Of a stretch of 39,287 nucleotides of DNA, positions 24,525 to 32,462 are shown piece after piece. Source of the DNA: Planctomycetota bacterium. GTDB lineage: Bacteria; Planctomycetota; Planctomycetia; Pirellulales; Thermoguttaceae. Each line of letters begins with the position of its first letter. The stretch's first letter is position 1. The notes under the pieces were generated by a model. The model was not told the DNA's origin, ran no database searches, and saw nothing but the letters and a program-made list of their open reading frames with translations. Both the position numbers and the translations under genes were made by a program. The stretch covers positions 1-39,287 of the forward strand of contig JAUWNG010000017.1 of the NCBI GenBank assembly GCA_030612765.1, in the 5' to 3' direction.

Positions 24525-26030
24525 TTCAAGCTCCTTCACGAGTTTGAGTGTTCAGGGCGATCGCTCGGCGTGAATCCGATCGGTCGCCCGATTTTCGATT
24601 CGCCCCCATTATACGGCCAATTTTAAGCCCCCCAAAATGGCAAGCCGCCAAAACGCCCAACTTGTCCGCGCATACGCTCGCGCTCTTACACACAATCCAA
24701 AATTGCCAACTGGACACTTTGGCAAAGTCGCAAGTCGTTTCGCCGCAATGACTTATCGACGCCAAAAATCAAGATTAGAACCGCGCACCTGCGGTAGATA
24801 GAACCGCGCACACGCACATACATACGCATACACGCACACGCATGACGCACGTAGGGCAGGGTGCAAGGGTAGCAGGCTAGGTGCATGGTAGGGTAGAGCG
24901 ATAGGGTGCAGGGGGCTGAGCGTAGATAGCAGGGTAGGGTGTAACGGGATAGGGGTCAGGGCTTAGATAGTAAAGGGGTCAGGGCTTAGGTAAACCCTAA
25001 ACCTTACTCAACTCACTCACATAGCAAAGGGTAGGGCTTAAGCGTAAGCAAGGGAGTATGCGATACAATATGAGTAGAGAGTAGTGATGCAATGAACTCC
25101 AAGAGGGGTGTAAGGCAAAGGGGTCAGTGCTAAGATGCACTTATTTTGTGTAATTTACCCACTGTGAAATAATTCCGACTGGTAACTAGCCAAGCTAACT
25201 TGTTATGCTGCAACGGTTTACCTGCACCAAAGACCCACCCCCGGATGTGGCCCAACGGGTCCGCGTGTCTTATTATGTTCCCACGTGGGTATTTTGCCTA
25301 TTTTACTTTGTCAAGCTAGGTAAAGCCGTATCTTGTGGTGTGAGGGTGCTGATGTGACATATATATAGGGGACAAGGGACGAGACCCGCGCTATGTGCAG
25401 ACTTTTCCCGAGAATAGATGTCACACTGCTTCGCTTGCGTGCGGCTATCGGGCTTATGACCCGATACTGGGGAGCCACTTTTCTGTCGGTCAGTTGCTTT
25501 AGGCCACTCAGGACGGCACACCCAGCAGTCCGTACCCCCGGCCCTCCCCGGTGACTGGGGGTGATGTGTTGTCCTGTGTCTGCATGGCTCTCAGGAAGAC
25601 TTACGGGTTGTTTGACTTGCCTTATACCAGCGTGGTTTTGCAGTCACTTGCGGACCAGGACGCGGCCGGGGCCATGCGAGATCGACTACTCGCTCGTTGC
25701 CTGGAAAACTTCCTGATTTGGAAGACCTGCTGTTTCGGCTCATCAATTCACGTTGCCCTGGGGCCGGCACTGCTGCCGACCGTCCCAGCGCTACAACCAC
25801 CGGCGAGTTTTCAAGCCGGCTCCTTTTATATTGCGGTTCCTTTTCTTCGTCGAGGGTAGGACTCCGCCACAATACAACCCCGTCCCGCACCGCGCGGGAA
25901 CCAGACAAACTCACTCAGTGGCCGGCCGGGGCGCGAGTCCCGGCGATACGCTTTCGGCCTGAAAAATCATTCCTCGGTCTCCGTGGTCGATTTTGAGCAA
26001 GCAGAATTGCTTTTCCGGGTGCTTCGTTTT
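24525..26030. other. 1.5-kb gene-free tract inside the mobile element
   Basis: No convincing protein on either strand in an otherwise tightly packed element. From left to right it holds a direct repeat TAGAACCGCGCAC (24776-24788 and 24799-24811), a CGCACA/CATACA-rich alternating stretch, a G-rich segment (24849-25000) with many AGGGT units, two copies of GGGGTCAGGGCTTAG plus a diverged third near 25121, an AT-rich patch (25139-25180), the palindrome CCCACGTGGG (25280-25289) and a 7-bp-stem hairpin TATCGGG...CCCGATA near 25447. The combination is what a replication origin or large regulatory region might look like. Open frames between 25551 and 25914 lack protein character. Confidence 0.6.
24849..25000 (+). 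repeat. G-rich AGGGT-type repetitive segment
   Basis: The top strand carries dozens of G2-5 runs, many as AGGGT or TAGGG, with few C. Two copies of GGGGTCAGGGCTTAG lie near its end. It could form G-quadruplexes on the top strand. No coding frame crosses it. Confidence 0.6.
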
Positions 26031-26153
26031 TTACAAAACGCCAGGTAGCCAGCGGTCGTTCGGTTCGGCCAGTGGCTCGGGGAACGACTCCATCCAGCCG
26101 CCGATTCGATCCACTTCGTCCAGGCTGTGCAACTCGGATAGCTCATCTGCCAT
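26031..26153 (-). CDS. Possible 40-residue acidic protein after the primase
   Basis: Frame beginning MADELSELHSLDEVDRIGGW and ending PNDRWLPGVL, directly after the primase stop (ATG one base past it). The acidic helical start followed by a Pro/Trp-rich end has protein-like character. It is too short to classify. It would be the last gene of the replication-type operon before the non-coding tract. Confidence 0.45.
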   Translation of the reverse strand: MADELSELHSLDEVDRIGGWMESFPEPLAEPNDRWLPGVL

Positions 26154-26154
26154 A

Positions 26155-27351
26155 TCAATCTCCCATGTAGCGATACTCGCTTGCCTCGCGTTTCCGTCGA
26201 TCACCCCGACGAACTCGCTTCAGGATGTTGTCGATCACCAAACCGTTTAACCACGTCGCGGCATGGCTCGGTGATATTCCTATTTGTTCGGCTGCTGTCC
26301 GAACTGACAGATAAAACGGTCGCTTTCCCGCCTCCCGCTGTAACTCACGGCAGAGGGACACCAATAACCGCAACTGATTCTGCTCGTATTGCCTTGCCAC
26401 GATCGGCGGATCAGCGGCCACGGCGCGCTTGAGAATGTCTCCCATTGGACCGGCTCCTATCGGGTGTTTTACTTTTTCCCAACTCTCAGCGAAATCAAAC
26501 CAACTATCCTCAAATGGCTTCGTTCTGATTCGCGGCAGTGCTGCCTTATGCCATTGTCGAAGATACGGTTTCAAGGCGGTGGCCGGTGCGTCGATGATCG
26601 CGGGGTGACTTTTCAGCCATCGCGCGAAGCGAAACAGGCAACCGTGTCTCTGGCCAAAGGCTGCGGGCAGGGTGGCGTCGATTGATCTTTTCACCACTTG
26701 ATCCAACGCCACTCCATCCCAAACAACCCGCCCCCAACAGCCCCCATCTATGTCCTGCGCCTCTGTGTCTCTGTGTCCACAAGAGGACAACCACTCCAAC
26801 CACAACTCGGGGATGGTCGGCGGGGGCGTTTTTTCGGGGTCTACTCGCCATTCGTATGGGCTTCCGGTTGCATGGATGGAAGATGGCGCGATGATGTAGC
26901 CGCCGTCGGCGCGAATGTCGATTCCCTCGGCCACGGCCTGCCGGCTGGAAACACGGCCGCCGGGGTGCTGGAACAGGAGATGACAACCGCCTCCGCCAGT
27001 CTTGGCGACGGGATGCTCGGGTAGGGTTCCTAGACGCCGCAGGACGCTCCGTAGGCTGTCGGGCCCGCCGTGGGCCACGTCCACGTCGATAACGAGCAAG
27101 TCGCTGTCCGTGCCCGTTCGGATGCCCACGTTGGCGTCTGGCCACTTATTCCACCAGCGCTTGATCTGGCGCGATTCTATCGTCGCATCTCTTAGGCCGT
27201 GGCGGGTGTGGGGATGCTTGGCGGGATGTTTGCACGACGATCCCAGCCGACAAGAACAGGCACCCGTTGATCGTGCTGAGTAGCACGGAAAGACCGGCCA
27301 ACCGAAGTCGGCATAGCGTAGTGCGTGGTCAAGGCGGGTGTCTGTCGTCAT
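26155..27351 (-). CDS. Prim-pol primase (bifunctional DNA primase/polymerase domain)
   Basis: 398 residues from the ATG at 27351. The N-terminal archaeo-eukaryotic-type primase/polymerase domain shows GWPVFPCYSA, metal-binding Asp89 and Asp91 in LLVIDVDV, the nucleotide-binding TGGGGCHLLF (His124) and IDIRADGGYIIAPSSIHATG with SPYEW, a very good match to the family. The middle is helical. The C-terminal end looks like a winged helix (RTAAEQIGISPSHAATWLNG then KRVRRGDRRKREASEYRYMG). No helicase domain is fused, unlike many plasmid and phage primases. It should start DNA synthesis for the element. Upstream in-frame residues overlap the neighbouring gene and are rejected. The ATG overlaps the stop of the small gene before it (ATGA). 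Confidence 0.88.
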   Translation of the reverse strand: MTTDTRLDHALRYADFGWPVFPCYSARSTGACSCRLGSSCKHPAKHPHTRHGLRDATIESRQIKRWWNKWPDANVGIRTGTDSDLLVIDVDVAHGGPDSLRSVLRRLGTLPEHPVAKTGGGGCHLLFQHPGGRVSSRQAVAEGIDIRADGGYIIAPSSIHATGSPYEWRVDPEKTPPPTIPELWLEWLSSCGHRDTEAQDIDGGCWGRVVWDGVALDQVVKRSIDATLPAAFGQRHGCLFRFARWLKSHPAIIDAPATALKPYLRQWHKAALPRIRTKPFEDSWFDFAESWEKVKHPIGAGPMGDILKRAVAADPPIVARQYEQNQLRLLVSLCRELQREAGKRPFYLSVRTAAEQIGISPSHAATWLNGLVIDNILKRVRRGDRRKREASEYRYMGD

Positions 27352-27464
27352 ACGCCCCCCCTCCAACCGCCGAGCGCGTCGAGCGCGGCCGGCGGCTGTT
27401 CGTCCAGAAGTTCCGGCAGCCGGCGGGTCATGCTGCAATTTTCTGCCTTGGTAGATTTTTGCAT
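27348..27464 (-). CDS. Possible 38-residue coupled peptide
   Basis: A short frame, MQKSTKAENCSMTRRLPELL followed by DEQPPAALDALGGWRGGV. It begins in a TGATG overlap with the ParB/TOPRIM gene and ends in an ATGA overlap with the primase gene. The two overlaps are its main support; it may serve only to pass ribosomes to the primase start. No function is suggested. Confidence 0.4.
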   Translation of the reverse strand: MQKSTKAENCSMTRRLPELLDEQPPAALDALGGWRGGV

Positions 27465-28924
27465 CAGAACTCCAGTTGACTGGCAATTTCCTCGCGGATG
27501 CGGCACAATTCCTCGCAGCCGTCTTCCTCCTCCGCGCACACCTGCTCGTAGACCTCCATGTCCATGTTCGCCTCAATCGCGGCCTTGATCTGATCGACCA
27601 GATATTGGGAACCCAGTGCTTCGACTTCCCACGTTTTGTCATCCCCCGTCTGTTTGATGAACTTGTTCAAGCGTTTGCCCTCTTCCTTGACGGGGTTGAA
27701 GTCCTCAGACAGGTTCAATTCCTCGATCTGCTCTCTCGTCACTGCGACGCGGTGGCCGTCCACAGGAACGCTATGCAAATCGCGGAGTGATCGAATAGCG
27801 TCCTCTGCCAATGCAAACCCCGAGGGGTCATAGTCGCTGACGACGATCAGCGTCATGCGCTCTTTGCCTGACTCGCGGAATCGCCGCTCTATGTCTCTCC
27901 ATACCGGGATCGAACAATAACCACGACCAAGACTGAACGGCACGTAGTATTCAGAGCAGGCTCGTGATATTTCGTTATAGAGAGTGTTTTTCTCGCCGAA
28001 GACCTCGATATGTCGGGGCTGGTCCTGTTGACGATCTCGATGAAAGCCCTTGAGAAAGCCATTGATCTCCTGCTGTACGAACTCAAGCACAGAATCGAAC
28101 CCACCGAATGTCTTTTGCGGCCGGGTGGGATCGTCAATACAGGTCATTGAAATATGGCCGAGGTATCTGGCACTCTTGAGTAGTCGCACGAGCGCGTTGT
28201 ACGACGGTTTGTCATTCTTGTAACGGTAGTGCGCGGCGTTAAACTTGCTTCGTTTTGGCGTCAACTTGAACGGCCGTGGGTTCAAGCTCACAAGGCCGTA
28301 GTGAACTTTCCGAATCGTGACTGGCCAGAAGTAACGGAGTTGGTTGATCACCTGTTGAACGGCCGCCAAGAACTCCTGCTGCTTGTTGCTGATGGGTTCG
28401 ATTTCTTTTTCCCCGGCAACCGTCATAAAATCGGCATCGACGGTCATGGCCGCTTCTCGCCGTTCCTGAATCGCGTCGTAGGTGTCTGCGGTGTCGTTAT
28501 CGCGCAACAGGGTCTCCCGAAGGACCGACCCGACCGTCTTGACTCTCTGCGGGTTGTACTCGATCAACTCGCGGTGATACTCATCGTTACCTTTCCGGCG
28601 AATGTCGCGGGCGACCCGAACAGGTACCTCTTTGTGGTCTAACCTGCGCAAGGCGTAGTAGCGGCGGTGCCCGGATAGAATGAATCGCTTACGATCACCA
28701 GTGACCAGTATTGGTTCGGCCAGCCCCTTGCGGCGGATACTGTCGATCAGGTTTTCCATCGCCGTGTCATGCTCGGTCGGTCCATAGATGGTCTCGTTCT
28801 CGGGGCTGGGCGTGATGGAGTCAATGGGAACAAACTCGACCGCATAGCGGGCAAGTGCTTTGCTGTTGCCGTTGCGGCCGGGCTTGGTAGCTTGCCGTCG
28901 CCGTGGTGTAGTGTTACAATCCAT
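27464..28924 (-). CDS. ParB N-terminal domain fused to a topoisomerase VI-A/Spo11-like TOPRIM module
   Basis: 486 residues. Residues about 31-110 form a ParB/Spo0J N-terminal domain (VPIDSITPSPENETIYGP, LIDSIRRKGLAEPILV, FILSGHRRYYALRRL with GHRR at 85-88), the CTP/DNA-handling fold of partition proteins. From about 185 the pattern changes to a winged-helix-like region, QLRYFWPVTIRKVHYGLVSL, resembling the R-x-x-x-Y(Y) catalytic segment of Topo VI-A/Spo11 (Tyr209 in IRKVHYG), and SYNALVRLLKSARYLGHISM. A TOPRIM domain follows with Glu311 in IEVFGEKNTLYNEI and the metal-binding D364-Y-D366 in VVSDYDPSGFALAEDAI. A TopoVI-A-like protein without an adjacent B subunit recalls the 'mini-A' proteins of mobile elements; the ParB fusion is unusual. 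It may cut, bind or partition element DNA. AGGGAG precedes the ATG. Confidence 0.8.
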   Translation of the reverse strand: MDCNTTPRRRQATKPGRNGNSKALARYAVEFVPIDSITPSPENETIYGPTEHDTAMENLIDSIRRKGLAEPILVTGDRKRFILSGHRRYYALRRLDHKEVPVRVARDIRRKGNDEYHRELIEYNPQRVKTVGSVLRETLLRDNDTADTYDAIQERREAAMTVDADFMTVAGEKEIEPISNKQQEFLAAVQQVINQLRYFWPVTIRKVHYGLVSLNPRPFKLTPKRSKFNAAHYRYKNDKPSYNALVRLLKSARYLGHISMTCIDDPTRPQKTFGGFDSVLEFVQQEINGFLKGFHRDRQQDQPRHIEVFGEKNTLYNEISRACSEYYVPFSLGRGYCSIPVWRDIERRFRESGKERMTLIVVSDYDPSGFALAEDAIRSLRDLHSVPVDGHRVAVTREQIEELNLSEDFNPVKEEGKRLNKFIKQTGDDKTWEVEALGSQYLVDQIKAAIEANMDMEVYEQVCAEEEDGCEELCRIREEIASQLEF

Positions 28925-28979
28925 GTGTGCATCTCCCTTACCCGGCGCGCGTGCCAGCGCGACTGGGTTTTTTCTTGAG

Positions 28980-29243
28980 TCAAAAGAACTGAATCACGTT
29001 GGGATCGGCTCGTCGCCGCCTCATCCGTGGCGTCGGCGGTTGCACGGTACGGGAAAGCTCGAAGGCGGCCAGATCGGCGGGGCTGATCCGATACCGTGGC
29101 CGGCCGCCGGTGCTGGTCGAGACATCGATCGCTCTTAGCGTGCCGCTCCTGATCCACGACAAAACCTTGTGCGGATCGACGGCGTACCTCTTCGCAATTT
29201 CTGGCGGGGACAGATAGCGGGGCGGGGAGACTACTGGTTGCAT
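28980..29243 (-). CDS. Excisionase-like winged-helix DNA-binding protein
   Basis: 87 residues. LSPPEIAKRYAVDPHKVLSW, followed by IRSGTLRAIDVSTSTGGRPR and YRISPADLAAFELSRT, is the MerR/Xis-type helix-turn-helix found in excisionases: a 'la-ryaV....v..WIr.G.L.A.' core, and 'R.ri...dl..F' at the end. The tail is arginine-rich (RMRRRRADPNVIQFF). It likely binds the element's recombination or promoter sites. It overlaps the preceding gene by 13 bases, so both are in one operon. Confidence 0.82.
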   Translation of the reverse strand: MQPVVSPPRYLSPPEIAKRYAVDPHKVLSWIRSGTLRAIDVSTSTGGRPRYRISPADLAAFELSRTVQPPTPRMRRRRADPNVIQFF

Positions 29244-29437
29244 GACGCGCCCCCCTCTGCTACGCTGCCCCCGGCTGGCACATGCAAGACCAAACGCTCA
29301 ATCTCCTCCCACTTGAAACGAATGGACCCATCAGGGAGAAGGATGTAGGGAAGTCGTCGCTGCCGTGCCAGCTTTTCGGCCTTGCCGAGCGGCCAGTTTA
29401 GCCGCTGGTCCACATCGGTTGGATAAAGAAGTTCCAT
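29231..29437 (-). CDS. Small helix-turn-helix protein
   Basis: 68 residues from the ATG at 29437, chosen because GGAGG lies 8 bases upstream; a TTG five codons earlier would sit on that site. The sequence MELLYPTDVDQRLNWPLGKA, followed by EKLARQRRLPYILLPDGSIR and FKWEEIERLV, is an excisionase/MerR-like DNA-binding fold with the 'G-x-A-x-x-L-A-R' helix and 'L-P-(D/N)-G-x-I-R-F' wing. It lies immediately upstream of a second protein of the same type, so the two may be cooperating regulators of excision or replication. Ends with a 13-base overlap into that gene. Confidence 0.75.
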   Translation of the reverse strand: MELLYPTDVDQRLNWPLGKAEKLARQRRLPYILLPDGSIRFKWEEIERLVLHVPAGGSVAEGGASCNQ

Positions 29438-29521
29438 GAAGCTGTCCTCCAAAACTCATGGAGGGCAGCGCGACGTGGAGAAGTTGACGTATGTTGCGAG
29501 ATGTTTTCGTATGTTTTGCGG

Positions 29522-30466
29522 CTACCTGGTTGAATCCCGCCGCTTTTTCACTCCGCCGCCAATATCAGGAACCACAGTCCCGCCCCGCGCGTAGGGGTGT
29601 TGTGCGGCCACGGTTGCCTTCGTATCGCGTTGCCGCTGTTGGGATTCCTGAAACTGCTGTTCCAGGCCGTCCCACCATTCAAGCAGCTTCGCCTTGTCCA
29701 CTTTCGGCTGTGCCCCTTGCTTAGGCGTGATTATGGGGCCAGCGTACTTCTTGTTGAGTGCCTTCAATTGGCGCTGGTCTTCTCTGTTATCCTTCTTTCC
29801 AAGAGTGATGAGGATGTCCTGCCAACTTGTAAGATATGCCCGCGGGGGCTGGTTGCCGTGGTTATCTGCCGTCTCGTCGCGAGCGCTGGGCGGTGCCTTG
29901 GCCCTTTCCCAGGCGTTTTCAGCCTCCCAAAGGCATTCCGCCTCCAGCCGATTCGCCTCTGCTACCGAAATCGGCCCCAAGCCCTGCCTCTCGGTTCGCA
30001 ACGGTGACACCGGGTTAAGAAGATAGTCCAGGGCAAGTCCCTTTTGTGGTGCCAACCATTGCACCGCTTCCAGAGTGTCCTTCCCGAGCTGCTGAACCAC
30101 TTCGTGTGCGCTCTTCTCTGAGAACCCCATCGCCGAAAACACACCCGCTCGTGATACCCTCAATTGCTCTGCGATGTCCACTTGTACCACGCCGGGCATC
30201 TTGAACCAATCTGGTTTGTCCCTCGGGTCGATCGGCCTACCGTCCACCACGGGCGGGGCCAACCGAATGTCGAGACTCTTAACGGTACCGTCAAGTTCCC
30301 GTGTGGCCTGTGCGAAGTCCAGTTTGCCAGGCCCCTGTGTCTCGATGTCATTCCGCCACTTGCGGGCAGTCCACAGAAGTTCCTGCGCAGCCAAGAACAC
30401 AAACCGGTAGAGGTGGGCACCGTCTTCGCTTAATATCGCGCCGCAACATCGCATTAGAGCCTGCAT
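29522..30466 (-). CDS. Hypothetical protein, possible DNA-binding, element end gene
   Basis: 314 residues from the ATG at 30466 (MQALMRCCGAILSEDGAHLY). The frame is open for 148 more codons upstream, but those would be translated through the palindrome cluster and the tRNA fragment and look random. The visible protein has LYRFVFLAAQELLWTARKWR, a motif-like segment VVQVDIAEQLRVSRAGVFSA that may be a helix-turn-helix, and a C-terminal highly charged Gln/Lys-rich half (QRQLKALNKKYAGPIITPKQ). A start at 30454 is equally good. No family recognised. It is the first gene of the leftward element and lies next to the putative operator, so a regulator or replication initiator is plausible but unproven. 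Confidence 0.55.
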   Translation of the reverse strand: MQALMRCCGAILSEDGAHLYRFVFLAAQELLWTARKWRNDIETQGPGKLDFAQATRELDGTVKSLDIRLAPPVVDGRPIDPRDKPDWFKMPGVVQVDIAEQLRVSRAGVFSAMGFSEKSAHEVVQQLGKDTLEAVQWLAPQKGLALDYLLNPVSPLRTERQGLGPISVAEANRLEAECLWEAENAWERAKAPPSARDETADNHGNQPPRAYLTSWQDILITLGKKDNREDQRQLKALNKKYAGPIITPKQGAQPKVDKAKLLEWWDGLEQQFQESQQRQRDTKATVAAQHPYARGGTVVPDIGGGVKKRRDSTR

Positions 30467-30695
30467 TTCTGGTCGGGCCGGATTTAGCACACCCGTCCCG
30501 CCGCCACGGTAATTCTGGTTACGGCAGCACGCATGATTCAGACCATCTCTTGTATTTTGTCGACGTGTGATTCGGCGTCGATGGAGGGAGGAATTATTTT
30601 TTCCCGTATTTCTCATTTGGGCGTCACTCGGATATGCTCCGAGCGGCAACTCCCCCCAGGTTAGCCGAGAGCTGCGTGGAATTCCAGGGCAGAAT

Positions 30696-30770
30696 GGTGT
30701 ACAAACACGGGAGCGGGTGTACGTACACCCGGCAACCCCCGTTTTTACACGTTTGTACAGTGTACAAGCG
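30696..30770. promoter_or_regulatory. Cluster of GTAC-centred palindromes (operator candidate)
   Basis: Three related sites within 75 bases: GGTGTACAAAC (from 30697), the perfect palindrome GGGTGTACGTACACCC (30715-30730) and TTGTACAGTGTACAA (30753-30767; 7-base arms around one G). All contain TGTAC. Repeated dyads upstream of an operon start are typical of binding sites for a dimeric helix-turn-helix repressor. The two wHTH proteins or the 314-residue protein of the element are the natural candidates. Confidence 0.65.
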
Positions 30771-30849
30771 GAAACGGCCGATGTGAAGAATAGCCCGTAA
30801 AGCAAGGCGTTTCCCGCGTTTTTGGGGTAGTGTACGGAATCGGCGGGTT

Positions 30850-30895
30850 TGCTCTTCGGAACCGAGGGTTGGGGGTTCGAATCCCTCCGGGCGTA
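30850..30895 (+). other. tRNA 3'-half-like fragment, possible attachment site
   Basis: GGGGG-TTCGAAT-CCCTC (30871-30887) is a well-formed T arm, followed by CGGGCGT and A where the 3' acceptor strand and discriminator base would be. Upstream, TTGCT-CTTCGGA-ACCGA resembles an anticodon arm with one mismatch (anticodon TCG). No matching 5' acceptor (ACGCCCG) or D arm is found upstream, and no CCA is encoded. I read it as the 3' part of a tRNA gene, the classic leftover of integration at a tRNA. An intact copy or the other junction was not seen in this window. Confidence 0.6.
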
Positions 30896-30925
30896 CTCAA
30901 CACTCCTCAAGCCCTCTCCACGTTC

Positions 30926-32191
30926 TTAACGGCAGCGACCCGGCAGGCCGTAGCCGCACTCGACGGCCAACAACCCTTGGGTTTGCTTGAGTTTGACTTG
31001 GGCAATCTTCCAGGCGATCACGCGGTGGACCAACTCGCTCTCGACGCGGTGCAGTTCCAAGCGCGCGGCGGCGAGGTCGAAGGCCGTCACGCCGTCGGAT
31101 TCGCGCTTTTCCTCGAGCGCCGCGCCGCGCTGCCGCCAGACTTCTTGCCGCCCCTTGGCCACGGCGATCTCGCGCAACCGGGTCTCGACGTTCCAGGCGG
31201 CCTCGCGTATTTCCCGAGTGGCGTTTTGCTCGGCGTCTACTTGGGCTTGGGCCAATTGCGATCGCCGCGACCGTGCTTCTCCGTAGTCGGCCGAGCGGTC
31301 GCCCAGCAACCGCTTGGCGGCGATCGACGCGCCCAAACCGGGACTGAACGCCTGCATCCCGCTCCGCACCGCAGGCAACGTGTCGGCATCCGGCGATCCG
31401 GCGAGCATCCGAAGCGCGCCCAGATCGGCACGGTTCGCCAAGCCCTCGAACACGGCCGCTTCCGCTTCCACCGGCGTTACGATCACCGTCAGATCGGCCT
31501 CGGGCCAGATCGGCGTGGTCTGGTCCAGCTCGAATCCGCAGAGTTGCTGCAATTGTCCCTGCATCCCGCGGATGGCGGCGTTCAATTGAATATGCCGGTC
31601 GAGCCAATCGAGCTTCCGGCGTCTGAAGGCCGACTGGTCGCCGGGCATTTTCAGCCCGCTCCGTTTGAGTTCCTCCAGATTGTCCGCGGCGCGATCGATC
31701 TGTTCGACGCTTCGTTGCAGGATGTCGCGGTTTGCTTCGGCCTCGGCCAGCGAGTAGAACAGTTCGAGCGCGGCGGCGGCGGCCTTGTTTCGCTCGTCTA
31801 CGGCGCGATAAGCCATCAGTCTGCTGAGCGCGACGGCCGCCCGTTGTCCGCGGCGGTTCGAGTTTGCCAGCACCGCCTCGCTCTCCGCGTCGTAGAGCTT
31901 TGCGATCGGTGCGTTTGCGGCGGCCAGGCACTGGACCTCCACGGCCCGCAGCACGCGATACCCGGTGGGCGACGGAGGCGAGCCAAGCGCCCGATCCACC
32001 TCCTCGTAGCTCGCCAGCGCCGTGGTGTCCGTCTCGATGCTGCCCCGTTCCGCCCGCGTTTCGGTGGGCATTGGCGCCGCGTCGGCGCCGCTCGTTCCGC
32101 CGCCGCTTACACAAGCGCAGCGTCGGGCGCAGCCGGCCAGCGCAGAGGCCAGAATCAGTCCCCACGAGACGGCGGAAAGGAGTCTTGGCAT
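30926..32191 (-). CDS. TolC-family outer-membrane efflux-like lipoprotein
   Basis: 421 residues. The N-terminus is a lipoprotein signal peptide (MPRLLSAVSWGLILASALAG then C, a LAGC lipobox), so the protein should be anchored in a membrane by a lipid. The rest is long alpha-helical and alanine/glutamate-rich, with two halves of similar pattern (LSRLMAYRAVDERNKAAAAA, ALELFYSLAEAEANRDILQR and, later, SRRSQLAQAQVDAEQNATRE), as in TolC-like outer-membrane factors. Many TolC-like planctomycete proteins share this form. It would work with an inner-membrane pump and a periplasmic adaptor, neither of which is in the window. It is transcribed leftward toward the tRNA-like fragment. The substrate is unknown. 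Confidence 0.75.
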   Translation of the reverse strand: MPRLLSAVSWGLILASALAGCARRCACVSGGGTSGADAAPMPTETRAERGSIETDTTALASYEEVDRALGSPPSPTGYRVLRAVEVQCLAAANAPIAKLYDAESEAVLANSNRRGQRAAVALSRLMAYRAVDERNKAAAAALELFYSLAEAEANRDILQRSVEQIDRAADNLEELKRSGLKMPGDQSAFRRRKLDWLDRHIQLNAAIRGMQGQLQQLCGFELDQTTPIWPEADLTVIVTPVEAEAAVFEGLANRADLGALRMLAGSPDADTLPAVRSGMQAFSPGLGASIAAKRLLGDRSADYGEARSRRSQLAQAQVDAEQNATREIREAAWNVETRLREIAVAKGRQEVWRQRGAALEEKRESDGVTAFDLAAARLELHRVESELVHRVIAWKIAQVKLKQTQGLLAVECGYGLPGRCR

Positions 32192-32411
32192 AGTAACCCA
32201 GCGGCGAGATGCGGAAAATACACCTTACTCTTTAATCGAGTTCCATTTGTGCCGACTGCAACTATTCTTTCGATGTGGAAAGGCGGGCGGTATGGGGCGA
32301 GTATGCCGGGAGAAAATCTAGCCCGCATTTCTCACCTGACACACTGTTGTCGATTGCCCCCGTGTGGTGAGAAATGCAGGCTAGTCTTGCTATTTTCATT
32401 TCAATGTGTTA

Positions 32412-32438
32412 GCATTAAATATGATGCATATTTAATGC
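32412..32438. promoter_or_regulatory. Perfect palindrome, antitoxin operator
   Basis: GCATTAAATAT, 5-base spacer GATGC, then ATATTTAATGC: 11-base perfect arms. It lies 24 bases before the antitoxin start. Antitoxins of the Phd/YefM type usually bind such a palindrome to repress their own operon. Confidence 0.75.
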
Positions 32439-32462
32439 AACTAGGATTCGGGAGATTTTGAC

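Larger units (their letters stand above)
30467..30925. other. Right-end region of the element: palindromes and tRNA-like fragment
   Basis: About 460 bases without a credible gene. It holds the GTAC-centred palindromes (30696-30770) and the tRNA 3'-half-like sequence (30850-30895), listed separately. It separates the leftward element genes from the chromosomal TolC-like gene and probably contains the right junction and the main leftward promoter. Confidence 0.55.

Noticed and set aside
24780-24850. CGCACA/CATACA tract as a CRISPR or coding repeat
   Set aside because: The units are short and irregular and no frame stays open; treated as low-complexity non-coding DNA.
25430-25475. tRNA-like anticodon arm TCGGG-CTTATGA-CCCGA (anticodon TAT)
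   Set aside because: No T arm, D arm or acceptor stem can be formed from the flanking sequence. It is simply a hairpin.
25591-25914. 107-residue leftward frame in the gene-free tract
   Set aside because: Composition is random-like, no ribosome-binding site or domain pattern, and another frame opens across the same bases.
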